A DNA stretch of 8,350 nt from the NCBI GenBank assembly GCA_026421135.1, contig JAPKCR010000069.1, forward strand, positions 1 through 8,350. The letters run 5' to 3'. This stretch comes from Sulfitobacter sp. (GTDB taxonomy: Bacteria > Pseudomonadota > Alphaproteobacteria > Rhodobacterales > Rhodobacteraceae). This document shows positions 1 through 6,237 of this stretch, one piece after another (within the stretch, counting starts at the first letter, position 1; each line of letters opens with the position of its first letter). Under the pieces are notes generated by a model. The model did no database searches. It had not been told where the DNA came from and saw nothing but the letters and a program-made list of their open reading frames with translations. The translations under genes and the position numbers were made by a program.

Positions 1-1
1 G

Positions 2-2179
2 CAAATCATCTGCGGTGCACCAAACGCACGCGAAGGCATCACGGTCGTCGTTGCCAAGCCGGGCGTGTATGTGCCGGGTATTGATACAACGATTGGTGTT
101 GGCAAAATCCGAGGCATTGAAAGCTTTGGCATGATGGCGTCCGAGCGCGAATTGGAGCTATCCGAAGAACATGATGGCATTATTGAGCTGTCATCCGGCA
201 ATGTCGGTGATCGTTTTGTCGATTGGTTGGCCGAAAATGACCCTGCCAAGGTCGATCCTGTGATCGAAATCGCGATTACACCCAATCGCCCCGATGCCTT
301 GGGCGTGCGCGGCATTGCGCGTGATCTGGCGGCCCGAGGTCTGGGCACGCTGAAAAAGCGCGACATGCCAGCGGTTGAGGGGACATTTCCCTGCCCTATC
401 ACCGTGTCCATCGATCAAGACACATTGGACCAATGCCCTGTATTTTACGGCCGTGTGATCCGTGGCGTGAAAAACGGGCCATCGCCTGTTTGGTTGCAAG
501 ATGCATTGCGCGCCATCGGGTTGCGCCCGATCTCGTTCCTTGTCGATGTTACGAATTTCTTCACTTATGACCGTAACCGTCCATTGCACGTTTTTGACGC
601 GGACAAGGTGGCCGGAAATATGCTGCGTATTCACCGCGCCAAGGGCGGCGAGACCTTGATGGGTCTGGATGACAAGGAATACACATTTACCGAAGGCATG
701 ACGCTGATTTCTGACGCTGAAAAGGTCGAAAGCATCGCGGGTGTCATGGGCGGTCTTGAGACCGGCTGCACCATGGACACCGTGAATGTCTTTGTCGAAG
801 CAGCCTATTTCGATCCTGTGCGCACGGCCTATACGGGGCGCGCGCTCAAGATCAATTCGGATGCGCGGTATCGTTTTGAACGGGGGATCGACCCCGAATG
901 GACCCCTTACGCGATTGAACATGCCACGCGGATGATCCTCGACAATGCGGGCGGCGAAGCGTCCGAGGTCGTGGTTGCAGGCAAGGTGCCTGATTTCTCG
1001 CGCGCCTATAAGCTGGATGCAGCACGGGTTCAGTCGCTTGTTGGCATGACTATCTCCGAGGCCGACCAACGCAAGACGCTGACGTCGCTTGGGTTCCGCC
1101 TTGAAGGCAATATGGCGCACGTGCCCAGCTGGCGCCCCGATGTTCAAGGCGAGGCCGATCTGGTCGAAGAAGTCGCGCGAATTGCATCCCTGACCAAGCT
1201 GGAAGGGCGCCCTTTGCCGCGTCTGACAGCGGGAATTCCAAAACCGATCCTATCGCCGATGCAACGCCGAGAGGCCACCGCGCGTCGTGCATGTGCCGCT
1301 TTGGGGTATAATGAATGCGTTTCCTATAGCTTTATCGATCAACCTTCTGCGGCCTTGTTCGGTGGCGGCAACGATGACACCCGCCTTGAGAACCCGATCA
1401 GCAATGACATGAGCCACATGCGCCCCGCATTGCTGCCCGCATTGCTGCAGGCCGCTGCACGCAATCAAGCACGCGGTTTCCCTGATATGGCACTGTTCGA
1501 AGTTGGCCCCGTGTTTACGGGTGGCGAGCCTGGCGAACAGCACATGCAGATCAGTGGCATATTGATCGGGCGCACCGGTCCAAAGGATGTGCATGGCGCA
1601 TCCCGTCCTGTCGATGTCTACGACATCAAGGCCGATATCGAAGCCGTGCTTTCAGCAATTGGTGCACCTGCCAAGGTGCAGATCAACCGCAATGGTGCCG
1701 AATGGTGGCATCCGGGCCGTCACGGCCAAATCTGCCTTGGCCCGAAAAAGGTGCTGGGTGTGTTTGGTGAAATCCATCCCAAGGTGTTGGCCGCCTTGGA
1801 TGTCAAAGGCCCCGCAATGGGCTTTACCATCTGGCCAGCCGAGGTGCCCTTGCCGCGCAAATCCGGCGCGACGCGACCTGCGCTAAGAACAAGCAGCTTG
1901 CAAGCGGTTGAACGCGATTTCGCATTTGTCGTTGATGCAGATATCGATGCGATGACGTTGGTGAATGCCGCAATGGGTGCGGATAAGACGTTGATCGAAG
2001 ATGTGCGCGTGTTCGATGAATTCATTGGCGGCGCGTTGGGCGACGGTAAGAAATCACTTGCCCTGACTGTCCGGATGCAGCCAACCGATCAGACGTTGAA
2101 AGATGCCGATATCGAAGCAGTCGGGGCTAAGGTGATCGAGAAAGTTACCAAAGCCACAGGCGGCGTTCTGCGCGGTTAA
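2..2179 (+). CDS. pheT: Phenylalanyl-tRNA synthetase beta subunit, 5' end missing
   Basis: Charges tRNA-Phe with phenylalanine as part of the cytoplasmic alpha2-beta2 PheRS tetramer. The reading frame is open from base 2, where the text (QIICGAPNAREG, then KPGVYVPGIDTT) is the OB-fold tRNA-binding domain typical of the bacterial beta chain. The gene therefore starts upstream, and the GTG at 65 is an internal valine codon, not a start. About 725 residues are visible; the family is usually near 800, so roughly 70-80 N-terminal residues are missing. In visible numbering, the end of the tRNA-binding domain covers about 1-70, the B3/B4 editing region about 140-300 (with HVFDADKV), B5 about 320-400, the synthetase-like core with NPISNDMSHMRPALLPALL follows, and the C-terminal ferredoxin-fold anticodon-binding domain (ERDFAFVVD onward) covers about the last 95 residues. 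No frameshift is seen. pheS is expected just upstream. Confidence 0.98.
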   Translation, partial: QIICGAPNAREGITVVVAKPGVYVPGIDTTIGVGKIRGIESFGMMASERELELSEEHDGIIELSSGNVGDRFVDWLAENDPAKVDPVIEIAITPNRPDALGVRGIARDLAARGLGTLKKRDMPAVEGTFPCPITVSIDQDTLDQCPVFYGRVIRGVKNGPSPVWLQDALRAIGLRPISFLVDVTNFFTYDRNRPLHVFDADKVAGNMLRIHRAKGGETLMGLDDKEYTFTEGMTLISDAEKVESIAGVMGGLETGCTMDTVNVFVEAAYFDPVRTAYTGRALKINSDARYRFERGIDPEWTPYAIEHATRMILDNAGGEASEVVVAGKVPDFSRAYKLDAARVQSLVGMTISEADQRKTLTSLGFRLEGNMAHVPSWRPDVQGEADLVEEVARIASLTKLEGRPLPRLTAGIPKPILSPMQRREATARRACAALGYNECVSYSFIDQPSAALFGGGNDDTRLENPISNDMSHMRPALLPALLQAAARNQARGFPDMALFEVGPVFTGGEPGEQHMQISGILIGRTGPKDVHGASRPVDVYDIKADIEAVLSAIGAPAKVQINRNGAEWWHPGRHGQICLGPKKVLGVFGEIHPKVLAALDVKGPAMGFTIWPAEVPLPRKSGATRPALRTSSLQAVERDFAFVVDADIDAMTLVNAAMGADKTLIEDVRVFDEFIGGALGDGKKSLALTVRMQPTDQTLKDADIEAVGAKVIEKVTKATGGVLRG

Positions 2180-2194
2180 GGGGAGAAGCTCAAC

Positions 2195-2644
2195 ATGACA
2201 TTGAATGTGTACCTATCCGGTGAGATACACACCGACTGGCGCGAACAGATCATCGAAGGCGCGTCCGGTCTGGATGTCAGCTTTGACGGGCCTGTGACCG
2301 ACCACGCTGCCAGCGATGATTGTGGCGTTGCTATCATGGGGGCCGAAGCGGACAAGTTTTGGCATGATCGAAAGGGCGCGCAGTTGAACGCGATCCGGAC
2401 GCGCAAGGGCATTGAAATGGCCGACGTGGTTGTCGTGCGGTTCGGGGATCAATACAAACAGTGGAATGCGGCCTTTGATGCGGGATATGCTGCGGCACTG
2501 GGAAAATCTTTGGTGGTCCTGCACGGCCCGGATCATGCCCATGCCCTAAAGGAAGTCGATGCGGCAGCTTTGGCCGTTGCCCAAGAACCTGCGCAGGTCG
2601 TGCAAATTTTGCGTTATGTCCTGACTGGCAAACTCCCCGAATAG
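2195..2644 (+). CDS. ytoQ: YtoQ family protein (nucleoside 2-deoxyribosyltransferase-like)
   Basis: A 149-residue soluble protein that I recognise as the YtoQ family, related by fold to nucleoside 2-deoxyribosyltransferases. Typical motifs are YLSGEIHTDWR at residues 6-16, the acidic/aromatic stretch around 50-60 (GAEADKFWHDRKG), and FGDQYKQWNAAFDAGYAAAL at 83-102, where related enzymes carry nucleotide-binding residues. The true substrate of YtoQ proteins is not established, so the enzymatic label is inference from family membership. The ATG at 2195 is supported by a strong AAGGGGAG ribosome binding site at 2178-2185, which overlaps the pheT stop codon. The 15-base gap implies co-transcription with pheT and perhaps translational coupling. 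No terminator is obvious after it. Confidence 0.9.
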   Translation: MTLNVYLSGEIHTDWREQIIEGASGLDVSFDGPVTDHAASDDCGVAIMGAEADKFWHDRKGAQLNAIRTRKGIEMADVVVVRFGDQYKQWNAAFDAGYAAALGKSLVVLHGPDHAHALKEVDAAALAVAQEPAQVVQILRYVLTGKLPE

Positions 2645-2666
2645 GCCCCAATTTCAGACCTAAGGG

Positions 2667-2696
2667 TTGAAAAAGCACGTTTTACCCCTCTATTTT
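2667..2696 (+). promoter_or_regulatory. Candidate mscL promoter
   Basis: In the 162-base gap before mscL, TTGAAA (2667-2672) and TATTTT (2691-2696) are separated by 18 bases and resemble sigma-70 -35 and -10 boxes. This would give a leader of about 100 bases. A second, weaker pair (TTGGCA at 2725-2730 and TGAAAT at 2749-2754, 18-base spacing) would give a shorter leader. The gap is clearly AT-richer than its flanks, which suits a promoter, but the assignment rests on hexamer likeness only. Confidence 0.35.
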
Positions 2697-2806
2697 ACAT
2701 GTTTTGCAAAAAAAGTGCTCGCTATTGGCAAAACCTGTGCTAACGGCCTGAAATGCGGCGTTAACAAATGTAATGCGCGCGAAAAAAATAAAGCGAGGGA
2801 CACACT

Positions 2807-3238
2807 ATGATTCAAGAATTTAAGGACTTCATTGCCAAGGGCAATGTTATGGATTTGGCCGTTGGTATCATCATTGGTGCTGCGTTCACTGCGATTGTTA
2901 GCTCGCTGGTAAGCGACCTGCTCAACCCGATTATCGGCCTAGTGCTGGGCGGCGTCGATTTCACCAGCATGTATGTCGTACTTTCGGGTGCCGTACCTGC
3001 AGGTGCCGGTCTGGATGTCGCGCGCGAATCCGGTGCGGCAATTTTTGCTTATGGCGCATTCATCACCGCCTGCATCAACTTCCTGATCATAGCATTTGTC
3101 GTGTTTATGCTTGTTAAAACAGTCAACAACCTGAAAGCCAAAGCTGAAGCGCCTGACGAAGTTGCACCAGAAGTCGACACCGGCCCTTCCGAGCTGGACG
3201 TTCTGCTGCAAATCCGCGACTCGCTCGCCAAGAAGTAA
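2807..3238 (+). CDS. mscL: Large-conductance mechanosensitive channel MscL
   Basis: Inner-membrane homopentameric channel that opens on membrane tension and releases solutes during hypo-osmotic shock. The 143 residues match the usual length (E. coli about 136). The N-terminal amphipathic helix [13 protein letters not shown] is followed by TM1 (about 16-45, with the [13 protein letters not shown] signature and [10 protein letters not shown]), a periplasmic loop (about 50-72), TM2 (about 76-104, [22 protein letters not shown]), and a cytoplasmic tail. The tail holds an acidic/proline linker and the conserved terminal helix ([14 protein letters not shown]). The start at 2807 has a GAGGGA ribosome binding site at 2795-2800. 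It is monocistronic as far as the sequence shows, with its own upstream region and a strong terminator after it. Confidence 0.98.
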   Translation: MIQEFKDFIAKGNVMDLAVGIIIGAAFTAIVSSLVSDLLNPIIGLVLGGVDFTSMYVVLSGAVPAGAGLDVARESGAAIFAYGAFITACINFLIIAFVVFMLVKTVNNLKAKAEAPDEVAPEVDTGPSELDVLLQIRDSLAKK

Positions 3239-3261
3239 TTAATTACCTTCAGACGAAACGA

Positions 3262-3291
3262 AAAAGGCCCGCAGTCACCTGCGGGCCTTTT
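3262..3291. terminator. Bidirectional intrinsic terminator between mscL and ald
   Basis: A perfect 13-bp stem (3262-3274 with 3279-3291) closed by a TCAC loop. The core is GC-rich (GGCCCGCAG / CTGCGGGCC). A-tracts on the left and a T-tract on the right allow it to work on either strand. It lies between the stop codons of convergent mscL (3238) and ald (3310), so it most likely ends both transcripts. Confidence 0.92.
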
Positions 3292-3309
3292 GCTTGCGAG
3301 GTCGTAGGA

Positions 3310-4428
3310 TTAGCCGGCAATTGCCTCGTCGGCTGTGATGCTTTCCATACCAAGCGCTTCGGCGACGGCGGCATAGGTGAGCTTGCCCGCGTGCACATTC
3401 AACCCTGCCTTAAGATGCGCATCGTCCGCACAGGCTTTCTTCCAGCCTTTGTCAGCCAATGACAGCAGGAATGGCATCGTCGCATTGCCAAGCGCGATCG
3501 TTGATGTACGAGCAACCGCGCCCGGCATGTTGGCGACGCAATAGTGCATAATGCCGTCGACCTCATAGATCGGGTCTTGGTGTGTGGTGGCTTTGGACGT
3601 TTCAAAGCAGCCACCTTGGTCAATGGCCACATCGACCAAAACCGCGCCGGGCTTGAGTTCGGACAATTGCGCACGGCTGATCAGTTTTGGGGCTGCAGCA
3701 CCAGGGATTAGCACGGCACCGATAATCATGTCAGCCTGGCGGGCCAATTCAATTGTGTTGCCCGCAGATGCGTAAGACGTTTTGAACACGCCGCCATAAA
3801 CATCATCCAGATACCGCAAACGGGGCAGGGACCGGTCAAGCACGGTAACATCTGCACCCATACCGGCTGCAATACGTGCGGCATGTGTACCGACAACGCC
3901 GCCGCCGATAACGACTACGCGCGCAGGGCCAACGCCCGGGACGCCGCCCATCAACACTCCGCGGCCGCCATTGGCCTTTTGCAGCGTCCATGCGCCAACC
4001 TGTGGTGCCAACCGACCAGCAACTTCGGACATTGGGGCCAACAAAGGCAGGCCGCCGCTGCGGTCCGTGACTGTTTCGTATGCGATGCAGGTCGCACCTG
4101 AGGCCAACAAGTCTTTGGTCTGCTCTGGGTCGGGGGCAAGGTGCAGGTAGGTGAACAGAATTTGACCTTCGCGCAGCATCTTGCGCTCAATCGCTTGGGG
4201 TTCTTTGACCTTAACAATCATGTCCGCTGCTTTGAAAACCTCAGCAGCAGTGGCGATGATCTTGGCACCTGCTTCGATGTAATCAGCATCTTCAAAGCCC
4301 GCGCCGATACCTGCGCCGGTTTCGATGATAACCTCGTGACCATGGTTTACGGCTTCGAAAGCAGCATTTGGCGTCATGCCGACGCGAAATTCCTGTGGCT
4401 TGATCTCTTTTGGGCAACCGATTTTCAT
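3310..4428 (-). CDS. ald: Alanine dehydrogenase (NAD-dependent)
   Basis: Catalyses reversible oxidative deamination of L-alanine to pyruvate and ammonia with NAD, a cytoplasmic step that lets the cell use alanine for carbon and nitrogen. The 372 residues equal the usual family length. Substrate and catalytic residues known from the family are present at the expected positions: R15, K75 (in VKVKEP), H96 (in TYLHLA) and D270 (in VDVAIDQGG). The Rossmann NAD-binding segment has VVVIGGGVVG (171-180) and ends in the acidic D198 that binds the NAD ribose. The terminal region has the conserved MHYCVANMPGAVARTST. The ATG at 4428 is preceded on the minus strand by AGGA about nine bases upstream. It diverges from an Lrp-type gene, which probably regulates it, and ends at the terminator shared with mscL. 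Confidence 0.98.
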   Translation of the reverse strand: MKIGCPKEIKPQEFRVGMTPNAAFEAVNHGHEVIIETGAGIGAGFEDADYIEAGAKIIATAAEVFKAADMIVKVKEPQAIERKMLREGQILFTYLHLAPDPEQTKDLLASGATCIAYETVTDRSGGLPLLAPMSEVAGRLAPQVGAWTLQKANGGRGVLMGGVPGVGPARVVVIGGGVVGTHAARIAAGMGADVTVLDRSLPRLRYLDDVYGGVFKTSYASAGNTIELARQADMIIGAVLIPGAAAPKLISRAQLSELKPGAVLVDVAIDQGGCFETSKATTHQDPIYEVDGIMHYCVANMPGAVARTSTIALGNATMPFLLSLADKGWKKACADDAHLKAGLNVHAGKLTYAAVAEALGMESITADEAIAG

Positions 4429-4506
4429 TAGGTATATCCTGTTGGGGTGAGTCTGCCAGCTAGGATAAACCTACCAAATTGAAATTAGGCACCGATTATG
4501 GGTCGC

Positions 4507-4551
4507 ACTTTGGCACAAAGTTGGAATAATCTACGGTGAATTGGCAAAATT
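4507..4551. promoter_or_regulatory. Candidate Lrp-type operator dyads in the ald/lrp divergent region
   Basis: Within the 142-base divergent gap, ACTTTG-GCA-CAAAGT (4507-4521) is a perfect 6-bp inverted repeat. AATT-GGCAA-AATT (4539-4551) is a second dyad sharing the TTGGCA..AA core. Their centres (4514 and 4545) are 31 bases apart, close to three helical turns. A third AT-rich dyad, AATT-GA-AATT, is centred near 4481.5. Lrp/AsnC proteins commonly bind several helically phased, degenerate, AT-rich palindromes. On the minus strand CATAAT (complement of 4495-4500) could be the ald -10 box with a poor -35, which would suit an activator-dependent promoter. Binding is inferred, not shown. Confidence 0.5.
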
Positions 4552-4570
4552 GTAAGAGAGTATTGCATAG

Positions 4571-5029
4571 ATGGGCTTGGATGATATTGACCGCCGCATT
4601 CTGACCGCGCTTCAACGCAAGGGGCGGATGTCAAATTCAGATTTGTCTGAGCAGGTGCATCTGTCACCTTCGGCCTGCCATCGGCGCGTGCAGCAGCTAG
4701 AGACCGAAGGGTATATTCAAGGATACGTAGCGCTGTTGAACGCCCGGAAAATGGGGGTGCCAACGACAGTATTTGTTGAAATCACGCTGCAGGGTCAGGC
4801 GGACGAGGTGCTGGATGCTTTCGAAAAGGCAGTGGCCCGAATTCCGTCGGTGCTCGAATGTCACCTGATGGCAGGATCAGCTGATTACCTGCTTAAGGTC
4901 GTTGCCGAAAACACCGAGGATTTCGCGCGTATCCATCGCCAGTTTCTGGCCCGTCTGCCCGGTGTGGGGCAAATGCAGTCCAGCTTTGCCTTGCGCACGG
5001 TCTGCAATACGACCGCTTTGCCAGTATGA
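4571..5029 (+). CDS. Lrp/AsnC family transcriptional regulator, probable alanine dehydrogenase regulator
   Basis: A 152-residue DNA-binding regulator of the feast/famine type. The N-terminal winged helix-turn-helix (about 3-62) has the classic opening LDDIDRRILTALQRKGRMSN, the recognition helix LSPSACHRRVQQLE, and EGYIQGY. The C-terminal RAM effector domain (about 66-145) has the family's GSADYLLKVV stretch, which lies near the amino-acid-binding site between dimers. Its divergence from ald, with dyads between them, strongly suggests it controls ald in response to alanine or a related amino acid, as AldR-type regulators do elsewhere. That role is inferred from context. The ATG at 4571 has only a weak AGAGAG ribosome binding site (4555-4560). 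Its TGA stop lies inside the left arm of the long inverted repeat at 5026-5067. Confidence 0.95.
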   Translation: MGLDDIDRRILTALQRKGRMSNSDLSEQVHLSPSACHRRVQQLETEGYIQGYVALLNARKMGVPTTVFVEITLQGQADEVLDAFEKAVARIPSVLECHLMAGSADYLLKVVAENTEDFARIHRQFLARLPGVGQMQSSFALRTVCNTTALPV

Positions 5030-5067
5030 TCGTCGGGCGTTGATCTGGATCAACGCCCGACGATCAT
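5026..5067 (+). repeat. Perfect 20-bp inverted repeat at the lrp stop codon (possible terminator)
   Basis: Bases 5026-5045 are the exact reverse complement of 5048-5067, leaving only TG between the arms. In RNA this gives a very stable hairpin with a GC-rich middle (CGTCGGGCG / CGCCCGACG); the true loop would be somewhat larger because of tight turning. It begins at the lrp stop codon. No T-tract follows (next bases are CAATGCC), so it is not a canonical intrinsic terminator. It could still terminate weakly, protect the lrp mRNA 3' end, or serve as a DNA palindrome for protein binding. Confidence 0.8.
5040..5053. promoter_or_regulatory. FNR/FnrL-type binding site
   Basis: TTGAT-N4-ATCAA is an exact match to the FNR/FnrL consensus used by Rhodobacterales for oxygen-responsive control. 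It forms the apex of the 42-base palindrome, and its centre (5046.5) is 63 bases upstream of the ATG of the SpoIIAA-like gene. If the site acted at -41.5, transcription would start near 5088, leaving a short leader with the ribosome binding site. A clear -10 box is not visible, with only TAGCAA near 5076. Because any long palindrome has matching half-sites, the match is suggestive rather than decisive. Confidence 0.55.
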
Positions 5068-5109
5068 CAATGCCTTAGCAATGTCGAGTACTCTAAAGGA
5101 GAAAAGACA

Positions 5110-5838
5110 ATGATCGAGGTCAAAACTGGAACGCAGGAAAACCTGCTTGAGGTGCATATGACGGCACCGATCACCGACACAGACTATAGTAAAGTAATGA
5201 TCCCGGCGCTGGATGCAGCGTTGGTCAATGGCGAAAAAGTGCGGATGTTGCTGGTGATAGACGCCGACTTGACCGACTTTACCATGGGCGCGTTGTGGGA
5301 TGATGCAAAGATGGGCATCAATAACTGGAGCGGCTTTGAAAGGGTTGCCATCGTTACCGCGAACAAGGCCATGACACGTTTGGTGCGCGCGTTTTCCATA
5401 TTGATGCCATGCCCTGTGTCGGTGTTCGGAAAATGGCAAGAAGACGAAGCCCGCCTTTGGCTGTTCGAATCACTGGGTACTATTCACCAGACAGATTTGG
5501 GTGGCGGTGCGCTGCATGTCGAATTGTTGGGCAAGATCGCCGCAGATGTATATTCGTCCGAGGTCGAGGACATGAATGCATTTATCCGCAAAAATGATCG
5601 ATTTCGGTTGCTGTTGGACATCCGGCGTTTCGACGGCTGGCAGGGCTTGGGCGCGATTGCGTCGCATTTCCAACTTGTGCGTGACCATGTCGGCCAATTG
5701 GATCGCGCTGCCGTCGTGGGCGATTCAAAGTGGGAGGCGATGGTCGTTCAGATCGTCAAACGTTTGATAGGCAAAGAAGCCAAGTACTTCGACAAGAATG
5801 AATTTGAAGCGGCCAAGGCGTGGATCACGGCCGACTAA
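5110..5838 (+). CDS. Protein with two tandem SpoIIAA-like (STAS-related) domains
   Basis: A 242-residue soluble protein without signal peptide or membrane segments. It consists of two copies of the SpoIIAA-like domain, roughly 1-122 and 124-242. Matching landmarks recur in both halves. There is a beta strand ending in Asp (MLLVIDADLTDF at 46-57; LLLDIRRFDGW at 167-177), a strand with a small-residue turn (FERVAIVTANK; LDRAAVVGDSKWEA), and a tail of Phe, acidic residues and aromatic Trp-Leu/Ile (FGKWQEDEARLWL; FDKNEFEAAKAWI). Single-domain relatives are widespread in Proteobacteria and their function is poorly defined; the fold resembles anti-sigma-factor antagonists and lipid-binding STAS domains. 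The start is firm: AAAGGAG at 5095-5101, eight bases before ATG. An FNR-type box lies upstream, hinting at oxygen or redox control. No cognate kinase or phosphatase is nearby. Confidence 0.85.
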   Translation: MIEVKTGTQENLLEVHMTAPITDTDYSKVMIPALDAALVNGEKVRMLLVIDADLTDFTMGALWDDAKMGINNWSGFERVAIVTANKAMTRLVRAFSILMPCPVSVFGKWQEDEARLWLFESLGTIHQTDLGGGALHVELLGKIAADVYSSEVEDMNAFIRKNDRFRLLLDIRRFDGWQGLGAIASHFQLVRDHVGQLDRAAVVGDSKWEAMVVQIVKRLIGKEAKYFDKNEFEAAKAWITAD

Positions 5839-5849
5839 ACTGCGTTGGG

Positions 5850-5887
5850 CAAAATAAAACCCCCGGCACCTGATGGTATCGGGGGTT
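5850..5887 (-). terminator. Intrinsic terminator of rpsU
   Basis: The hairpin at 5858-5887 has a strong outer stem (AACCCCCG with CGGGGGTT) that extends inward with one G-U pair and one mismatch to a TGAT loop. On the minus strand it is followed by TTTTATTTT (complement of 5851-5859), the expected U-tract. It sits about 30 bases past the rpsU stop. On the plus strand only a weak T-rich stretch follows, so it may also help end the SpoIIAA-like transcript. Confidence 0.88.
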
Positions 5888-5915
5888 CGTATTCTTATGC
5901 GTCGCTTAGAATGAT

Positions 5916-6122
5916 TTACATCATACCTTCGCGTTGCAATTTTTTCCGTGCCAGTTTCCTGGAACGGCGGATCGCTTCAGCTTTCTCGCGTGCTTTTTTC
6001 TCGGAAGGTTTCTCGAAATGCTGCTTGAGCTTCATTTCACGAAACACACCCTCGCGCTGAAGTTTTTTCTTCAGGGCGCGCAGCGCTTGATCGACGTTAT
6101 TATCGCGAACACTAACCTGCAT
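5916..6122 (-). CDS. rpsU: 30S ribosomal protein bS21
   Basis: Small basic protein of the 30S subunit that binds near the 3' end of 16S rRNA and aids mRNA recognition at initiation. The 68 residues are the normal alphaproteobacterial length. It starts [20 protein letters not shown], continues through the conserved [19 protein letters not shown], and ends with a very basic tail ([17 protein letters not shown]). It stands alone as a single-gene unit with a recognisable promoter and terminator. The ATG at 6122 follows an AAAGG Shine-Dalgarno element (complement of 6136-6140). The spacing to the start is unusually long unless the hairpin between them folds. Confidence 0.98.
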   Translation of the reverse strand: MQVSVRDNNVDQALRALKKKLQREGVFREMKLKQHFEKPSEKKAREKAEAIRRSRKLARKKLQREGMM

Positions 6123-6140
6123 GTGGTTTTCACCACCTTT
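6123..6140 (-). promoter_or_regulatory. Start-adjacent hairpin between rpsU ribosome binding site and AUG
   Basis: On the minus strand GTGGT-GAAA-ACCAC (complement of 6123-6136) forms a perfect 5-bp stem capped by a GNRA tetraloop, directly abutting the start codon. The AAAGG Shine-Dalgarno (complement of 6136-6140) overlaps its 5' edge by one base. Unfolded, the spacer between AAAGG and AUG is 13 bases, longer than usual. Folded, the hairpin would bring them close together. It could therefore tune initiation or act as a regulatory site for S21. The function is inferred. Confidence 0.5.
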
Positions 6141-6175
6141 CTAGTTTGAAGTTGCAAGGATTTGCAGGAACTGGC

Positions 6176-6204
6176 CATATAGCAACGAACACCTATATTG
6201 TCTA
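6176..6204 (-). promoter_or_regulatory. Candidate rpsU promoter
   Basis: Read on the minus strand, TAGACA (complement of 6199-6204, five of six to the -35 consensus) and TATATG (complement of 6176-6181, TATA match) are separated by exactly 17 bases. This would start transcription near 6169, giving a leader of roughly 45 bases that includes the start-adjacent hairpin. It lies in the 115-base gap shared with the divergent COQ9-family gene, for which no convincing promoter was seen. Confidence 0.55.
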
Positions 6205-6237
6205 GTGCAAAGCCAATGACCGCTCAGGAGGCACGCC

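Noticed and set aside
65..67. GTG at 65 as the start of pheT.
   Set aside because: The same frame is open and clearly homologous from base 2, so this is an internal valine codon of a gene cut by the window edge.
191..1147. A 318-codon open frame on the minus strand inside pheT.
   Set aside because: It lies wholly antisense to a clear conserved pheT coding region, its product has no recognisable domain, and it looks like a codon-bias shadow.
5934..6149. A 71-codon plus-strand open frame over rpsU.
   Set aside because: It is the antisense of a highly conserved bS21 gene, and its product shows no recognisable features.
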